From assembly GCF_000732635.1 (NCBI RefSeq), contig NZ_JPMD01000028.1:91060-155059 (forward strand): a stretch of 64,000 nucleotides of DNA, read 5' to 3'. Every line of letters starts with the position of its first letter. The first letter of the stretch is position 1. This document shows, one piece after another, positions 8,105 through 18,371 of this stretch. Both the position numbers and the translations under genes were made by a program. A model generated the notes under the pieces. It was not told the DNA's origin. It searched no databases and saw nothing but the letters and a program-made list of their open reading frames with translations. The DNA comes from Clostridium sulfidigenes (GTDB taxonomy: Bacteria > Bacillota > Clostridia > Clostridiales > Clostridiaceae).

Positions 8105-10000
8105 TTGAATAAAATAAATTCCTTTGAAGAATTAAACAAAATTTATCAGGAATACAAATCATCCCTTGATATTAGAAAAGCAACTGGTATCGATGGCTTT
8201 GTTTGTGAAAAAAATAACTATAAAAAAGAAATACTTATTTGCGGAGGAACTGGGTGTAAGTCTGCACAAAGTGATTTAATTAAAGATAACCTTGAAAAAG
8301 AAATTAGTAAGTTAGGTTTGGAAGATGAAGTATACGTTTCCATAACTGGTTGTTTTGGTTTCTGTGAAAAAGGTCCTATAGTAAAAGTTACTCCAGATGA
8401 TGTGTTTTATGTTCACGTAACTCCTGAGGATGCTGAAGAAATCATAAATGAACATATTGTTAATGGAAATGTTGTACAAAGATTACTTTACGAAGAACCA
8501 ACTATAAAAGAAAAAGTTAAGACTCAAGATGAAATGACTTTCTATAAGAAGCAAGTTAGAATAGCTCTAAGAAATTGTGGATTAATAAACCCTGAAAATA
8601 TTGATGAATATATTGCTGAAAAAGGATATCTAGCTCTTGGAAAATGTCTAACAGAATGCACTCCTGATGACGTAATAAATGTTATATTGAAATCTGGACT
8701 AAGAGGAAGAGGCGGCGGCGGCTTTCCTACCGGAAAGAAGTGGCAATTTGCAAAAGGCTATGATGCTGATCAAAAATATATTATTTGTAATGCCGATGAA
8801 GGTGATCCAGGTGCATTCATGGATCGTTCGATTTTAGAAGGAGATCCAAATAGTGTTCTTGAAGCTATGGCTATAGCTGGTTATGCTATAGGTGCTACTA
8901 AAGGTAATATATATATTAGAGCTGAGTATCCACTAGCAATTCAAAGACTTAGAATTGCTATAAATCAAGCTAGAGAATATGGACTCCTTGGTGAAAATAT
9001 ACTAAATTCAGGCTTTGATTTTGATATTGAAATTAAATACGGAGCTGGTGCCTTTGTATGTGGTGAAGAAACTGCTCTTATTCATTCAATAGAAGGTAAC
9101 CGTGGAGAACCAACAAATAAACCACCATTCCCTGCTGAATCTGGACTTTGGAATAAGCCAACTTGCGTTAATAACGTTGAAACTTTAGCGAATATTCCAG
9201 CTATTATTAATAATGGTGCAGATTGGTTTAGTTCAATCGGCACTAAATCTTCCGCTGGTACTAAGGTTTTTGCTCTTGCTGGTAAAATTAATAACGTTGG
9301 TCTTGTAGAAGTGCCTATGGGAACAACTTTAAGAGAAATTCTTTTTGAAGTAGGTGGAGGAATTAAATTTGATAAAGAATTCAAAGCTGTTCAAACAGGA
9401 GGACCTTCTGGTGGATGTATTCCTAAAGAATTTTTAGATACTCCTATTGACTTTGATTCTTTAAGTGCTATCGGTTCTATGATGGGATCTGGTGGAATGA
9501 TAGTAATGGATGAAGATAACTGTATGGTTGATATAGCTAAATTCTATTTAGAATTTACAAAAGAGGAGTCTTGTGGTAAATGTACACCTTGTAGGATTGG
9601 TAACACTCGATTACTTGAAATTCTTGAAAGAATATCAAAGGGCGAAGGTGATTTAAGTGATCTGGATAAGCTTCAAGAGCTTAGTAACACTATAAAAGAT
9701 ACTTCACTTTGTGCTTTAGGACAAACTTCTCCTAACCCTATTCTTAGTACAATGAAATATTTCTATGATGAATATAGAAGTCACGTTGTAGATAAGATTT
9801 GTCCAGCAGGAGTTTGTAAGGACCTTATGAAATTTGTTATTACTGATAGATGTATTGGCTGTACTAAATGTGCAAGACAATGTCCAGTTGGCTGTATCGA
9901 AGGGAAAGTTAAAACTAAGCATGTAATTGACCATAGCAAATGTATTAAATGTGGTGCATGTAAATCTAGCTGTCCAGTTGATGCAATAGATCTAGTTTAA
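8105..10000 (+). CDS. hydB: NuoF-like FMN/NADH-binding subunit of trimeric [FeFe]-hydrogenase
   Basis: The 631-aa product has, in order: an N-terminal thioredoxin-like [2Fe-2S] domain (CGGTGC, GCFGFC); the NADH/FMN-binding core with GRGGGGFPTG near residue 200; an ESCGKCTPCRIG [4Fe-4S] site near 490; and two C-terminal ferredoxin-type [4Fe-4S] motifs (CIGCTKCARQC, CIKCGACKSSC). This extended layout is that of HydB of bifurcating hydrogenases rather than of complex I NuoF. The TTG start follows AGGAGGT. Confidence 0.93.
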   Translation: MNKINSFEELNKIYQEYKSSLDIRKATGIDGFVCEKNNYKKEILICGGTGCKSAQSDLIKDNLEKEISKLGLEDEVYVSITGCFGFCEKGPIVKVTPDDVFYVHVTPEDAEEIINEHIVNGNVVQRLLYEEPTIKEKVKTQDEMTFYKKQVRIALRNCGLINPENIDEYIAEKGYLALGKCLTECTPDDVINVILKSGLRGRGGGGFPTGKKWQFAKGYDADQKYIICNADEGDPGAFMDRSILEGDPNSVLEAMAIAGYAIGATKGNIYIRAEYPLAIQRLRIAINQAREYGLLGENILNSGFDFDIEIKYGAGAFVCGEETALIHSIEGNRGEPTNKPPFPAESGLWNKPTCVNNVETLANIPAIINNGADWFSSIGTKSSAGTKVFALAGKINNVGLVEVPMGTTLREILFEVGGGIKFDKEFKAVQTGGPSGGCIPKEFLDTPIDFDSLSAIGSMMGSGGMIVMDEDNCMVDIAKFYLEFTKEESCGKCTPCRIGNTRLLEILERISKGEGDLSDLDKLQELSNTIKDTSLCALGQTSPNPILSTMKYFYDEYRSHVVDKICPAGVCKDLMKFVITDRCIGCTKCARQCPVGCIEGKVKTKHVIDHSKCIKCGACKSSCPVDAIDLV

Positions 10001-10022
10001 TAATTTAAAAGAGGTGAAAGTA

Positions 10023-11756
10023 TTGAGTTTAGTTACACTTAAAATAAATAATAAAGAAATATCAGTGGAGCAAGGAACCACAATTCTTGATGCTGCACGT
10101 AAGCTTAATATAAAAATTCCTACCCTTTGCTACCTAAATCTTCATGATAAAAAGACAACTAATAAACCTGGTTCTTGTAGAGTTTGTGTAGTTGAAGTGG
10201 AAGGAAGAAAAAATTTAGCACCATCTTGTTGTACAGCTGTTGCTCCAGGTATGGTTGTTAATACTAGTACTCCAAGAGTAATAGCAGCAAGAAAAACTAT
10301 AATTGAACTTTTATTATCAGACCATTCTATGGATTGCTTAACCTGTCAAAAAAATTTAAATTGTGAACTCCAAGAGCTTGCTAGTACTTATGGAGTAACT
10401 AATTTAAAATATACTGGTTCAAAATCTGTAGCTGTAAAAGAACTTAAAAATCCATCTATAGTAAGAGATACTTCTAAATGTATTTTATGTAGAAGATGCG
10501 AAGCTGTTTGTAGCCAAGTTCAAAAGGTTGGTGCAATTGGACCAATAAATAGAGGTTTTAATACCACTATAAGCACTGCATTCTTTGAAGAGCTAAATAA
10601 TAGCGCTTGTACTTTATGTGGTCAATGTATAAATGTCTGTCCTACTGGGGCATTAATGGAAAAAGATAATACTATTGATGTATTAAACGCTATAGGAAAT
10701 AAAGATAAATTTGTAGTAGTTCAAACTGCTCCGGCTGTTCGTGCAGCACTTGGAGAAGAATTTGGTATTAAAGAAGGTGCTGTTACTGGTAAGATGGTTG
10801 AAGCGCTAAGAGAACTTGGTTTTGATAAGGTTTATGATACTGATTTTGCTGCAGATTTAACTATTATGGAAGAAGCTACAGAATTTTTAGGAAGGTATAA
10901 GAGTGGTGAAAATCTTCCTATGATTACTAGTTGTTGTCCTGGATGGATTAATTTCATAGAAAAACATTATGGAAACCTATTAAATCTTCCATCAACATGC
11001 AAATCTCCTCAACAAATGTGGGGCGCTATTGCAAAAACATACCTTGCTGAAAAACTGGGTATACCATCGGAAAAACTTTATGTTGTATCTGTAATGCCAT
11101 GTGTTGCCAAAAAATCCGAAGCTAACAGAGAAGAATTTGTCAATGAAAATAATAATCCAGATATCGATGTAGTTATAACCACAAGAGAATTAGCTAAAAT
11201 GATTAAACGCTCTGGATTAGAATTTGCTTCTCTACCTTCCTCTGATTTTGATACTATTATGGGTGAATCTACTGGTGCTGGAGTTATTTTCGGAACTAGT
11301 GGTGGCGTTATGGAGGCTGCTTTACGTACTGCTTATGAATGGATTACAAATAGCACTTTAGAAGAACTTGATTTTAAATCTGTTAGAGGCCTTGAAGGAA
11401 TCAAAGAAGCTTCATTAGTTATTGATGGTAACAAAATTAATATAGCTATTGTAAATGGACTTGCAAATGCAAAGAATTTGTTAGATAATATAGAAGATAC
11501 ATCTAAAAAATATCACTTCATTGAAGTTATGGCATGTCCAGGAGGATGTATAAACGGTGGTGGTCAACCATATTCTAATGAGCAATATTCATTAATAGAA
11601 AAAAGAATGAATGCTCTTTATAGTGAGGATGCTAATAAGGTTATAAGAAAATCTCATGAAAACCCTGAGATAATAAAGCTTTATGATGAATTCCTTGGAA
11701 AACCTAATGGAGAAAAATCTCACCATTTACTTCATACTCACTATATAAATAGATAA
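10023..11756 (+). CDS. hydA: [FeFe]-hydrogenase catalytic subunit
   Basis: This subunit makes or oxidises H2 at the H-cluster. It has an N-terminal [2Fe-2S] domain (GSCRVCVVEV), a His-ligated cluster region (HSMDCLTCQ), two [4Fe-4S] motifs (CILCRRCEAVC, CTLCGQCINVC), and all three H-cluster signatures (TSCCPGW, MPCVAKK, ACPGGCINGGGQ). I take the TTG at 10023 as start because GAGGTG lies at good spacing before it; the GTG at 10014 lies inside that ribosome site. Third gene of the hydCBA operon, ended by the hairpin at 11811. Confidence 0.95.
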   Translation: MSLVTLKINNKEISVEQGTTILDAARKLNIKIPTLCYLNLHDKKTTNKPGSCRVCVVEVEGRKNLAPSCCTAVAPGMVVNTSTPRVIAARKTIIELLLSDHSMDCLTCQKNLNCELQELASTYGVTNLKYTGSKSVAVKELKNPSIVRDTSKCILCRRCEAVCSQVQKVGAIGPINRGFNTTISTAFFEELNNSACTLCGQCINVCPTGALMEKDNTIDVLNAIGNKDKFVVVQTAPAVRAALGEEFGIKEGAVTGKMVEALRELGFDKVYDTDFAADLTIMEEATEFLGRYKSGENLPMITSCCPGWINFIEKHYGNLLNLPSTCKSPQQMWGAIAKTYLAEKLGIPSEKLYVVSVMPCVAKKSEANREEFVNENNNPDIDVVITTRELAKMIKRSGLEFASLPSSDFDTIMGESTGAGVIFGTSGGVMEAALRTAYEWITNSTLEELDFKSVRGLEGIKEASLVIDGNKINIAIVNGLANAKNLLDNIEDTSKKYHFIEVMACPGGCINGGGQPYSNEQYSLIEKRMNALYSEDANKVIRKSHENPEIIKLYDEFLGKPNGEKSHHLLHTHYINR

Positions 11757-11810
11757 ACACCTTAATTTAGTTATTAGTTATTAGTCCCTAACTAATATAA
11801 ATATAAACAT

Positions 11811-11851
11811 AAAAATGATGGTATAAATAACTTATTTATACCATCATTTTT
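11811..11851. terminator. Bidirectional terminator between hydA and lysO genes
   Basis: Perfect 20-bp arms (11811-11830 with 11832-11851) with A5/T5 ends, so it can work on both strands between these convergent operons. Confidence 0.8.
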
Positions 11852-11901
11852 ATATAGTTCCTTATTTACAATTATAAAAATTAAAAACATATAAAGTAAT
11901 A

Positions 11902-12501
11902 TTATCCTAAGTTATAAAAGAATGTTACAAATACTGGAACTAAAGAACTTAATATAACTCCATTTATAAATGCTATTACAGCTATTTCTGGATTTGTTGC
12001 TTTAGCTATAAGTGGTAATGTTGTATCCATAGAAGTAGCTCCTGCAGGTGCTATGGCTGTGTAGCCATTCAGTTTTTTAGCTAATATTGGAATTAAAATA
12101 ACTGTTATCATCTCACGGAATACATTTGTTAAAAATGCTATAGCTCCTAAAGTATCTCCACCCATTTCTTTAAGCATTACTCCTGATAAGCTATACCATC
12201 CAAATCCTGAACCTATAGCTAAGCTCTCATTAAGAGCCATATTAAATAGGAATCCTACTAAAAGTCCTCCTAGTAAACTACCTACAATTCCTCCAAATGG
12301 TACTAACAAAACCTTAAATCCTGCCTTTTTTAGATCTTTAAATATGGTCTTGTTGCCACCTACATCTATACCAACTAAAAAGATTAAAACAAATAATGAA
12401 ATGGATGCAAGATTATCAATACTACTCATTATTTCTGGTGGAAACACAAAATAACCACAACCCATTCCAACTAATATAGATACTATTATTATGTACGTCA
12501 T
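11902..12501 (-). CDS. lysO: LysO-family exporter, C-terminal half protein
   Basis: About 199 aa with six or so membrane segments. It matches the C-terminal part of the LysO (YbjE, DUF340) lysine exporter: FLVGIDVGGN, GSGFGWYSLSG and APAGATSMDTTLP are typical. E. coli LysO is one chain of about 300 aa; here the protein is split over two genes, as in other Firmicutes. I take the ATG at 12499-12501, preceded by GGGGAGG. The partner's stop codon ends one base before it, so the two are translationally linked. Confidence 0.82.
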   Translation of the reverse strand: MTYIIIVSILVGMGCGYFVFPPEIMSSIDNLASISLFVLIFLVGIDVGGNKTIFKDLKKAGFKVLLVPFGGIVGSLLGGLLVGFLFNMALNESLAIGSGFGWYSLSGVMLKEMGGDTLGAIAFLTNVFREMITVILIPILAKKLNGYTAIAPAGATSMDTTLPLIAKATNPEIAVIAFINGVILSSLVPVFVTFFYNLG

Positions 12502-12502
12502 A

Positions 12503-12883
12503 TTACTTGTCCTCCCCACATGCCTCATTTAAAAGCTCACTACACTCTTCAATTACAACATTTTCATCTTCTACAATCTCTGCATTTAAGATTGATTCTT
12601 CCTTGGGTAATTGATTTTCTTTAGGCATAAACTTTTCTGATAAAATATACACAAGTACTATACTTACACCTATTGTAGCTACTGCAAATAAAAAAGACTT
12701 TAACCCTATGGTCGGAAGATTTTTTATTATGCCCTTATCCGCTCCTATAGAAGCTCCCATAGAAAATAATAAGAATATTACACCAAGTTGTTGTAATTTA
12801 CCATTTATAATTTTCCCCTTCTCACCTAATTTTAGAAAGTACCCTACAATGGCACCGAGTATTAATGCAATTAAAATTTCCAT
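12503..12883 (-). CDS. LysO-family exporter, N-terminal half protein
   Basis: A 126-aa membrane protein with four hydrophobic segments and a charged, acidic C-terminal tail from about residue 88. It corresponds to the N-terminal region of LysO/YbjE (GVIFLLFSMGASIGAD is typical). It is followed directly by the gene for the C-terminal half. The acidic tail (EEC, EDENVV, NEACGEDK) makes this a real chain end and not a frameshift. The likely role is lysine or related amino-acid export. Confidence 0.8.
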   Translation of the reverse strand: MEILIALILGAIVGYFLKLGEKGKIINGKLQQLGVIFLLFSMGASIGADKGIIKNLPTIGLKSFLFAVATIGVSIVLVYILSEKFMPKENQLPKEESILNAEIVEDENVVIEECSELLNEACGEDK

Positions 12884-13071
12884 ATGTCCCCCTCCTCTAC
12901 CACGTTATTATATCATAGATTTGGAAACAGTTACATTATATTTAGATTATTTTTATTATATTTAACTTTATACCTTTATACATGAAATTATTTGTAATAA
13001 TAATGATAAATATATTTAATCTTGAATATATATAGGAATATATTAAAAATTGATAAATAAGGAGTTATAAT

Positions 13072-13887
13072 ATGAAGAACATCTTTATGCCCTACTATAT
13101 TAACGGTGATACTATTAGAGATATGTATAAAATTGCTATAAATCGATATGAAAACATTGAAATAAGTGGAAAAAGAGAAGAAACTACAATTCAAGCTACT
13201 CTACCATTGTCCGAACTAACTTGTGGAAAAATCATTCAAGGTTCAGCTACAGTGACTTTATCTAAAAGTACTCAAAGAAAATCAATAGATGAAATAGAGA
13301 ATTCATCTATTAATCTATTTATAAATCTAGAAACTTTATTAAATCGAAACAATGCAATCAAATCTTTAAAAATATATAGTGACCTGAATACAATTTCTCC
13401 TGGAGATATTGTAGAATTACAGTGTACTATAGAAAAATCAGATAGCACTTTAGAACTTTTAAGAAATACACTAGAATTACTTGAGTTTCAACAAATAACT
13501 TCTGATATAGATAATACCTCTATGATTAATTGGATAAAAAGAAATATAAAATCTTTAACAGAAGATAAAGTATTAAAATATCCTGCCTCCCTTCCTTTTG
13601 ATTCTAATTCTTTAGTCATTACTTCTGTTTGTAGTAAACATGCATCTATGGACATAGAGTGTTATATTGGTAGACCTTGCACAATTGTTGGTGAAATAGC
13701 AAGTTATGACTATCCCCAGTCAAATCATAATATTATTGATAGTAACCCTTTAGTATCTAAATTATTATGGGATTTTATTACATCTCATAGCAACTATAAA
13801 GACTTTGTTTCTCATTTAAACTATAATAATGAATTTCCTTCTGATAAGAAAGTGTTGGAAATTGTACCTTTTATAATTTATATGTAA
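13072..13887 (+). CDS. Unknown soluble protein, 271 aa
   Basis: No family is assigned with confidence. The ATG follows AAGGAG. There is no signal peptide or membrane segment. The chain begins with MKNIFMPYYINGDTIRDMY, followed by mixed alpha/beta sequence. The start faintly recalls DUF6414-type proteins, which begin with a short 'residence' strand and an internal repeat, but this is weak. It stands alone between the divergent lysO genes and the purine permease, 77 nt upstream of the latter. Confidence 0.6.
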   Translation: MKNIFMPYYINGDTIRDMYKIAINRYENIEISGKREETTIQATLPLSELTCGKIIQGSATVTLSKSTQRKSIDEIENSSINLFINLETLLNRNNAIKSLKIYSDLNTISPGDIVELQCTIEKSDSTLELLRNTLELLEFQQITSDIDNTSMINWIKRNIKSLTEDKVLKYPASLPFDSNSLVITSVCSKHASMDIECYIGRPCTIVGEIASYDYPQSNHNIIDSNPLVSKLLWDFITSHSNYKDFVSHLNYNNEFPSDKKVLEIVPFIIYM

Positions 13888-13964
13888 TAAATATCCTGTT
13901 TTAGTAATATTTGTAGATTATACTAATATTAATAATTATATCTATTAATATTAGGGGGATTTAT

Positions 13965-15317
13965 ATGGACAAGTATTTTAAACTTACTGAAAACGGAACT
14001 AACGTAAAGCGTGAAATTGTTGCTGGAATTACCACTTTTCTAACAATGGCTTACATTATTGCTGTAAATCCTAATTTCCTTAGTACAGCTATGGGTGATG
14101 GTACTGCTGGAGCACTTGTAACTGCTACATGTCTAGCTGCGGGACTTACTACTATACTCATGGGACTATATGCTAATGCACCTTTTGCACTGGCATCTGG
14201 TATGGGACTTAACGCCTTCTTCGCATTTACAGTATGCGGTGCCATGGGTGTTCCATGGCAAGTGGCACTTACTGCTGTTTTTGTAGAAGGTATAATTTTC
14301 ATTATACTTTCTGTAACTAGAGTGCGTGAAGCTGTAGTTAATTGTATCCCACTTACAATGAAGTACGCTGTTACTGCTGGTATTGGACTTTTTATTGCTT
14401 TTATAGGTTTAACAGGTGCCGGTATTGTAGTGTCTAATGAAGCTACCCTTGTATCTCTAGGTTCTATGATAGCTCCTGGTGCTATAATCGCAGTTATTGG
14501 CATTCTTATTATAGCTATTTTGAACTCTAAAAATATCAAAGGAGCTATGCTTTGGTCCATTCTGATTTGTTCTATAATTGGTTGGATATATGCAGTTATA
14601 AATCCTGAAGGAGCTACCGCCGCTGGCATATATCTTCCAAATGGATTATTCAAATATGAATCTATCAAATCAATTGCCTTCAAGCTTGACTTCTCTGTAT
14701 TCACTAATAGCTCAGCTATTCTTAATTTTATAACAATTTGTCTTACTTTCTTATTCGTAGACTTCTTTGATACTGTTGGTACATTAGTTGGAGTATGTTC
14801 TAAGGCTAATATGCTAGATAAAGATGGTAATGTGCCGATGGCAAAGAAAGCTCTACTTGTAGATGCTATAGGAACCACCTTTGGTTCTTTAGTTGGAGTT
14901 TCAACCGTTACTACTTATGTAGAAAGCGCAGCTGGAGTTAGTGAAGGTGGAAGAACTGGGTTAACAGCTGTTACTACAGGTATTCTATTCTTATTGGCAA
15001 TGTTTCTATCTCCAATATTTATAGCTATACCAGGTTGTGCTACAGCTCCTTGCTTAATTTGGATTGGTTTTATGATGCTAGAAAGTGTTATGAAAATAGA
15101 CTTTACCGATTTTACTCAAGGCTTCCCTGCATTCATTACTATAGCCTCAATGCCATTATGTTATAGTATCGGTGATGGTCTTACCCTTGGAATTCTTTCA
15201 TATACATTAATAAACTTATTAAATAACATATTTGGTAAGAAAGAAACTAAAAAACCAATCTCAATAGTAATGTATATTCTATCCATCATATTTATACTAA
15301 AACTTATATTTATGTAA
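13965..15317 (+). CDS. NCS2 permease, AzgA-like guanine/hypoxanthine type
   Basis: A 450-aa polytopic membrane protein. It has the AzgA/PbuG hallmarks: KLTENGTNVKREIVAGITTFLTMAYI at the N-terminus, NPNFLS, GMGLNAFFAFTV near residue 85, FVDFFDTVGTLVGV near 265 and TTYVESAAGVSEGGRTGLT near 310. It imports adenine, guanine or hypoxanthine with protons. ATG after TTAGGGGG. No purine riboswitch is visible in the 77-nt leader. It complements the xanthine-type permease at 546. Confidence 0.93.
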   Translation: MDKYFKLTENGTNVKREIVAGITTFLTMAYIIAVNPNFLSTAMGDGTAGALVTATCLAAGLTTILMGLYANAPFALASGMGLNAFFAFTVCGAMGVPWQVALTAVFVEGIIFIILSVTRVREAVVNCIPLTMKYAVTAGIGLFIAFIGLTGAGIVVSNEATLVSLGSMIAPGAIIAVIGILIIAILNSKNIKGAMLWSILICSIIGWIYAVINPEGATAAGIYLPNGLFKYESIKSIAFKLDFSVFTNSSAILNFITICLTFLFVDFFDTVGTLVGVCSKANMLDKDGNVPMAKKALLVDAIGTTFGSLVGVSTVTTYVESAAGVSEGGRTGLTAVTTGILFLLAMFLSPIFIAIPGCATAPCLIWIGFMMLESVMKIDFTDFTQGFPAFITIASMPLCYSIGDGLTLGILSYTLINLLNNIFGKKETKKPISIVMYILSIIFILKLIFM

Positions 15318-15343
15318 TTTATGTTTTAGTTATCATTAATTTA

Positions 15344-15382
15344 AAAAGGTAATCACCGAAAATTTTTCAGTGATTACCTTTT
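15344..15382. terminator. Bidirectional terminator between purine permease and glutamine synthetase
   Basis: AAAAGGTAATCAC (15344-15356) pairs with GTGATTACCTTTT (15370-15382). It lies between two convergent genes. Confidence 0.8.
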
Positions 15383-15390
15383 GTTTATAT

Positions 15391-17283
15391 CTATATATCC
15401 ATAAGATTTCTTCTATAATTCATATATAATCTTCTTAGGATTCTCATATCTTCATCTACAATTAATTGTAACTCAGATAATTCCTTATAATTTTTATCAT
15501 TAATTGCTTCTCTCATTTGAGTAAATAAGCTTCTACTTACATAATTATCTTTCATAAGTTTTTCTCTTAGCTTATTTATTTCACTCCATTTTTCAAGATC
15601 ATACTCCATAAAATCATCGCCATTAGATCTTCTAATGTTTCTAATTTCATTAGAATAGTTTGGAAGAATTCTATGCTCTAACTCAGTAGTCCATCTTTCA
15701 AGTACAGCTTCCTTATATCCTTTAATTACTTTATTAGTTATTACTCCATCTTTAGTTAAAACATGTACTCTCGATTCATCATCAAAAGCTAATAAATTTT
15801 CATATACAGTACTTGGAGCCTTACCAAAATACTCTTCTCTTTCTTCCTCTGTATAGAATTCAAATACATCTTCTTCACTTCTATAACATCTGCCTTCCTC
15901 TAGGTAAGAAGTTTTTTCCCCTGGTTTTTTAGAAAGTTCTGCTAAAAGTTCTTCTCTACTTTTATTATTTGTAACTACATAGCTTATTCCATCTACCATA
16001 GATATTATAACTGAAGATAATACTAAATAAATATTTGTATTAGGATTTGGTGATCTCAACTCAAACCTAGTAGCCATTGGATTAATTGCATCTCTCACTA
16101 GTCCAACAAGAATAGTTCTATTTCTTGAAGGCACATCTTTAGTAAATCCTAAGGAAGTTACTATACATACTGGTGCTTCAAAGCCTGGTTTTAATCTTTG
16201 TAATGCATCATAATTTGAAGAAACAAAGGGGTTTATTACTTCATAATTCTTTAATACTCCCATTATTGCTCCATATCCTACTTCACTTAAAAAGTCTTTT
16301 TCAGCATAACTGTGGAACAAATTCATCATCTTACCATTTTTAAGCTTTAAAGTAACGCCTACATGTAAATGTTCTCCATTTCCTGCTACCTCTTCAATTG
16401 GTTTAGCTTGGAATGTGACTTCAAGACCATTTTTTCTAAAAGTTTCTTTTATTAAACCTCTTACCAAAAGTTCATTATCACAAGTTTGAAGGGCTGTAGA
16501 AAACTTCCAATCCACTTCTAATTGTTCCATTATGTGAGTTAGAACTCCAGACTCAGATAGTTTAGCTTTAACTCCCCCTACTTCTTTATGACCCATTTCT
16601 GGTTCTAGTCCATATTTAGCTAATAAATCTAAAGATTTTTCCAGTGCTGTTCTTACAGGACCCTTAGTTCTCTTCCAGTACTGCTCCTTTAATACTTGGG
16701 AAGTGGATAATTCTTCTATTTCAGCTAATTCATTTGGAGTATTTACCCAAAACTCTAATTCTGTAGCTGCTGTAATACTTACGTCCTCTATTTCATCATA
16801 GTTTATGTCAAAGTTAGTTAAAAATTGTGGATTTTCTTCAAATAACTTCATCATAGAAGCTCTAAAGTGATCTACAGAATTTTTTAGTATGTACCTAGAA
16901 TCTACGGCAACATCTTCATGGTATAAGTGACATGGCATTCTAATAGTTCCTACTGGTTTATTTGTTTCTTCATCTATATAATCATAATTATAATCTACAT
17001 ACCAATTACAAGTTAAATCAACCTTCATATCTACCTTTGCATTATTAAGGGTAGCTATTCCCGGTAATATTACAGATGATCCATCAGTCTGGACAGCTGT
17101 ACCATGTAAAAATGTCTCAATATCTTCTATGAAATTTTTAACAGGAATTTTTTCGTCTGTATCATTACCTAAAAAGTCAATACCAACTAGAGAAACAAAT
17201 CTTATTTCCTTATGCTGCTGAAGTATTTTTAGTAACTCCTCTTTATTTTGTTTATTAGTAGGTATTACAAATAATAAACTCAT
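15391..17283 (-). CDS. Large glutamine synthetase (about 630 aa)
   Basis: It makes glutamine from glutamate, ammonia and ATP. The catalytic domain shows TDGSSV near residue 72, EMGHKEVGG, the substrate-binding GNGEHLHVGV near 310 and the ATP/ammonium region NRTILVGLVRDAINPMATRFELRSPNPNTN near 390. The 630-aa length exceeds classic GSI (about 445 aa) because of a charged C-terminal alpha-helical extension. I take the ATG at 17281-17283 after AAGGGGG; an upstream in-frame start would add 21 unlikely residues. Convergent with the purine permease. Confidence 0.88.
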   Translation of the reverse strand: MSLLFVIPTNKQNKEELLKILQQHKEIRFVSLVGIDFLGNDTDEKIPVKNFIEDIETFLHGTAVQTDGSSVILPGIATLNNAKVDMKVDLTCNWYVDYNYDYIDEETNKPVGTIRMPCHLYHEDVAVDSRYILKNSVDHFRASMMKLFEENPQFLTNFDINYDEIEDVSITAATELEFWVNTPNELAEIEELSTSQVLKEQYWKRTKGPVRTALEKSLDLLAKYGLEPEMGHKEVGGVKAKLSESGVLTHIMEQLEVDWKFSTALQTCDNELLVRGLIKETFRKNGLEVTFQAKPIEEVAGNGEHLHVGVTLKLKNGKMMNLFHSYAEKDFLSEVGYGAIMGVLKNYEVINPFVSSNYDALQRLKPGFEAPVCIVTSLGFTKDVPSRNRTILVGLVRDAINPMATRFELRSPNPNTNIYLVLSSVIISMVDGISYVVTNNKSREELLAELSKKPGEKTSYLEEGRCYRSEEDVFEFYTEEEREEYFGKAPSTVYENLLAFDDESRVHVLTKDGVITNKVIKGYKEAVLERWTTELEHRILPNYSNEIRNIRRSNGDDFMEYDLEKWSEINKLREKLMKDNYVSRSLFTQMREAINDKNYKELSELQLIVDEDMRILRRLYMNYRRNLMDI

Positions 17284-17718
17284 ATAATATAAGCCCCCTT
17301 TTATAATTGTGTTCAATATTTGCATTATAGCATAATATAAAAACATTGAATATAATTAATTTTGTTAACAATAAGTTAATATATATAGTTTTTTTTCGAC
17401 CTTTTATTAAAAATATATTAATTTTTTACTTTTTGTTAATATATAATCCTTTACATCGCAAGTTAAACCTTTTCACTTTACGTAAAATATATAATTAACC
17501 CAGTATAAAATTTACCTAAATATTTTAATGTTTATAATATTTTTTTTCATTCAAATTATTCTTTCTATTAATTATACAATTTATATAAATTATAGAACTC
17601 TAAAATTACTCAGTATATTGACATAACTTTAATAGAATTATACTATTAATTTATTGGCTAAAGTTGACTAAATTTAGTAAATATATAGTTTATATTAGAA
17701 ATTAAGGAGAATACATTT
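17284..17718. other. AT-rich divergent promoter region
   Basis: A 435-bp stretch between the leftward glutamine synthetase and the rightward exonuclease. It is extremely AT-rich, has no convincing open frame, and I saw no riboswitch or clear GlnR/TnrA-type box (TGTNA-N7-TNACA). Confidence 0.5.
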
Positions 17719-18333
17719 ATGAAATTATTATTTTTCGATACTGAAACTACTAGTATAAAACCTGGTAATATATGTCAATTATCATATATTACTGTTGATA
17801 CTAGCACAAAACCTCAAACAACAGTAGGTAAAAATTATTTCTTTACTGTAGAAGAAATGAGTGAAAGTGCTCAAGCTATACATGGCTTTTCTTTAGAAAA
17901 ACTCTACGAACTGAGTAATGGAAAATATTTCGAAGATACTTATGAGGAATTTATAGATGATTTTATCAATAGTGATATAATTATTGGACACAATGTTCAA
18001 TTTGATATTAAATTTTTAAAAAGCGAACTAGAATTTTTAGATATTCCTTTTAATCCTAAAGGTTCATTTTGTACTATGTCATATTATAAAGAAATATGTA
18101 AAGCTACTAATTCTAGAGGCTTATTAAAAAATCCTTCTCTTGGAGAAGTGATAAACTTTTTAAACCTTAAGGAAGATTTTCTTCAAAATAAATGTACTTC
18201 TCTATTTGGTGAGACATCTAGCTATCATGATGCAAGATTTGACACAACTTGTACTTATATGTTAGTAATTCAAGGAATAAAAACTGGATTAATTCCTCCA
18301 AAATTTTTTACTAATATGTTACAATTTAAGTAA
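17719..18333 (+). CDS. DnaQ-like 3'-5' exonuclease (DEDDh family)
   Basis: A 204-aa exonuclease-domain protein. The DEDDh acidic residues appear in FDTETT (residues 6-11), HNVQFDIKFL near 92 and SYHDARFDTTCT near 173. Stand-alone proteins of this type trim single-stranded DNA or RNA; the substrate here is unknown. ATG after AAGGAG. It is 38 nt upstream of an amidohydrolase on the same strand and may share its transcript. Confidence 0.85.
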   Translation: MKLLFFDTETTSIKPGNICQLSYITVDTSTKPQTTVGKNYFFTVEEMSESAQAIHGFSLEKLYELSNGKYFEDTYEEFIDDFINSDIIIGHNVQFDIKFLKSELEFLDIPFNPKGSFCTMSYYKEICKATNSRGLLKNPSLGEVINFLNLKEDFLQNKCTSLFGETSSYHDARFDTTCTYMLVIQGIKTGLIPPKFFTNMLQFK

Positions 18334-18371
18334 TACTGTGAAGTAAAACTTTTATTTTAGGAGTGATTTAA

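Noticed and set aside
12499..12530. LysO exporter as one gene broken by frameshift
   Set aside because: Each half has its own ribosome site and start, the first ends in a hydrophilic tail, and two-gene LysO systems are known in Firmicutes.
14051..14878. A 275-codon open frame on the minus strand inside the guanine/hypoxanthine permease
   Set aside because: The plus-strand permease is a clear family member over its whole length; the antisense frame has no ribosome site or family features and is a by-product of codon use.
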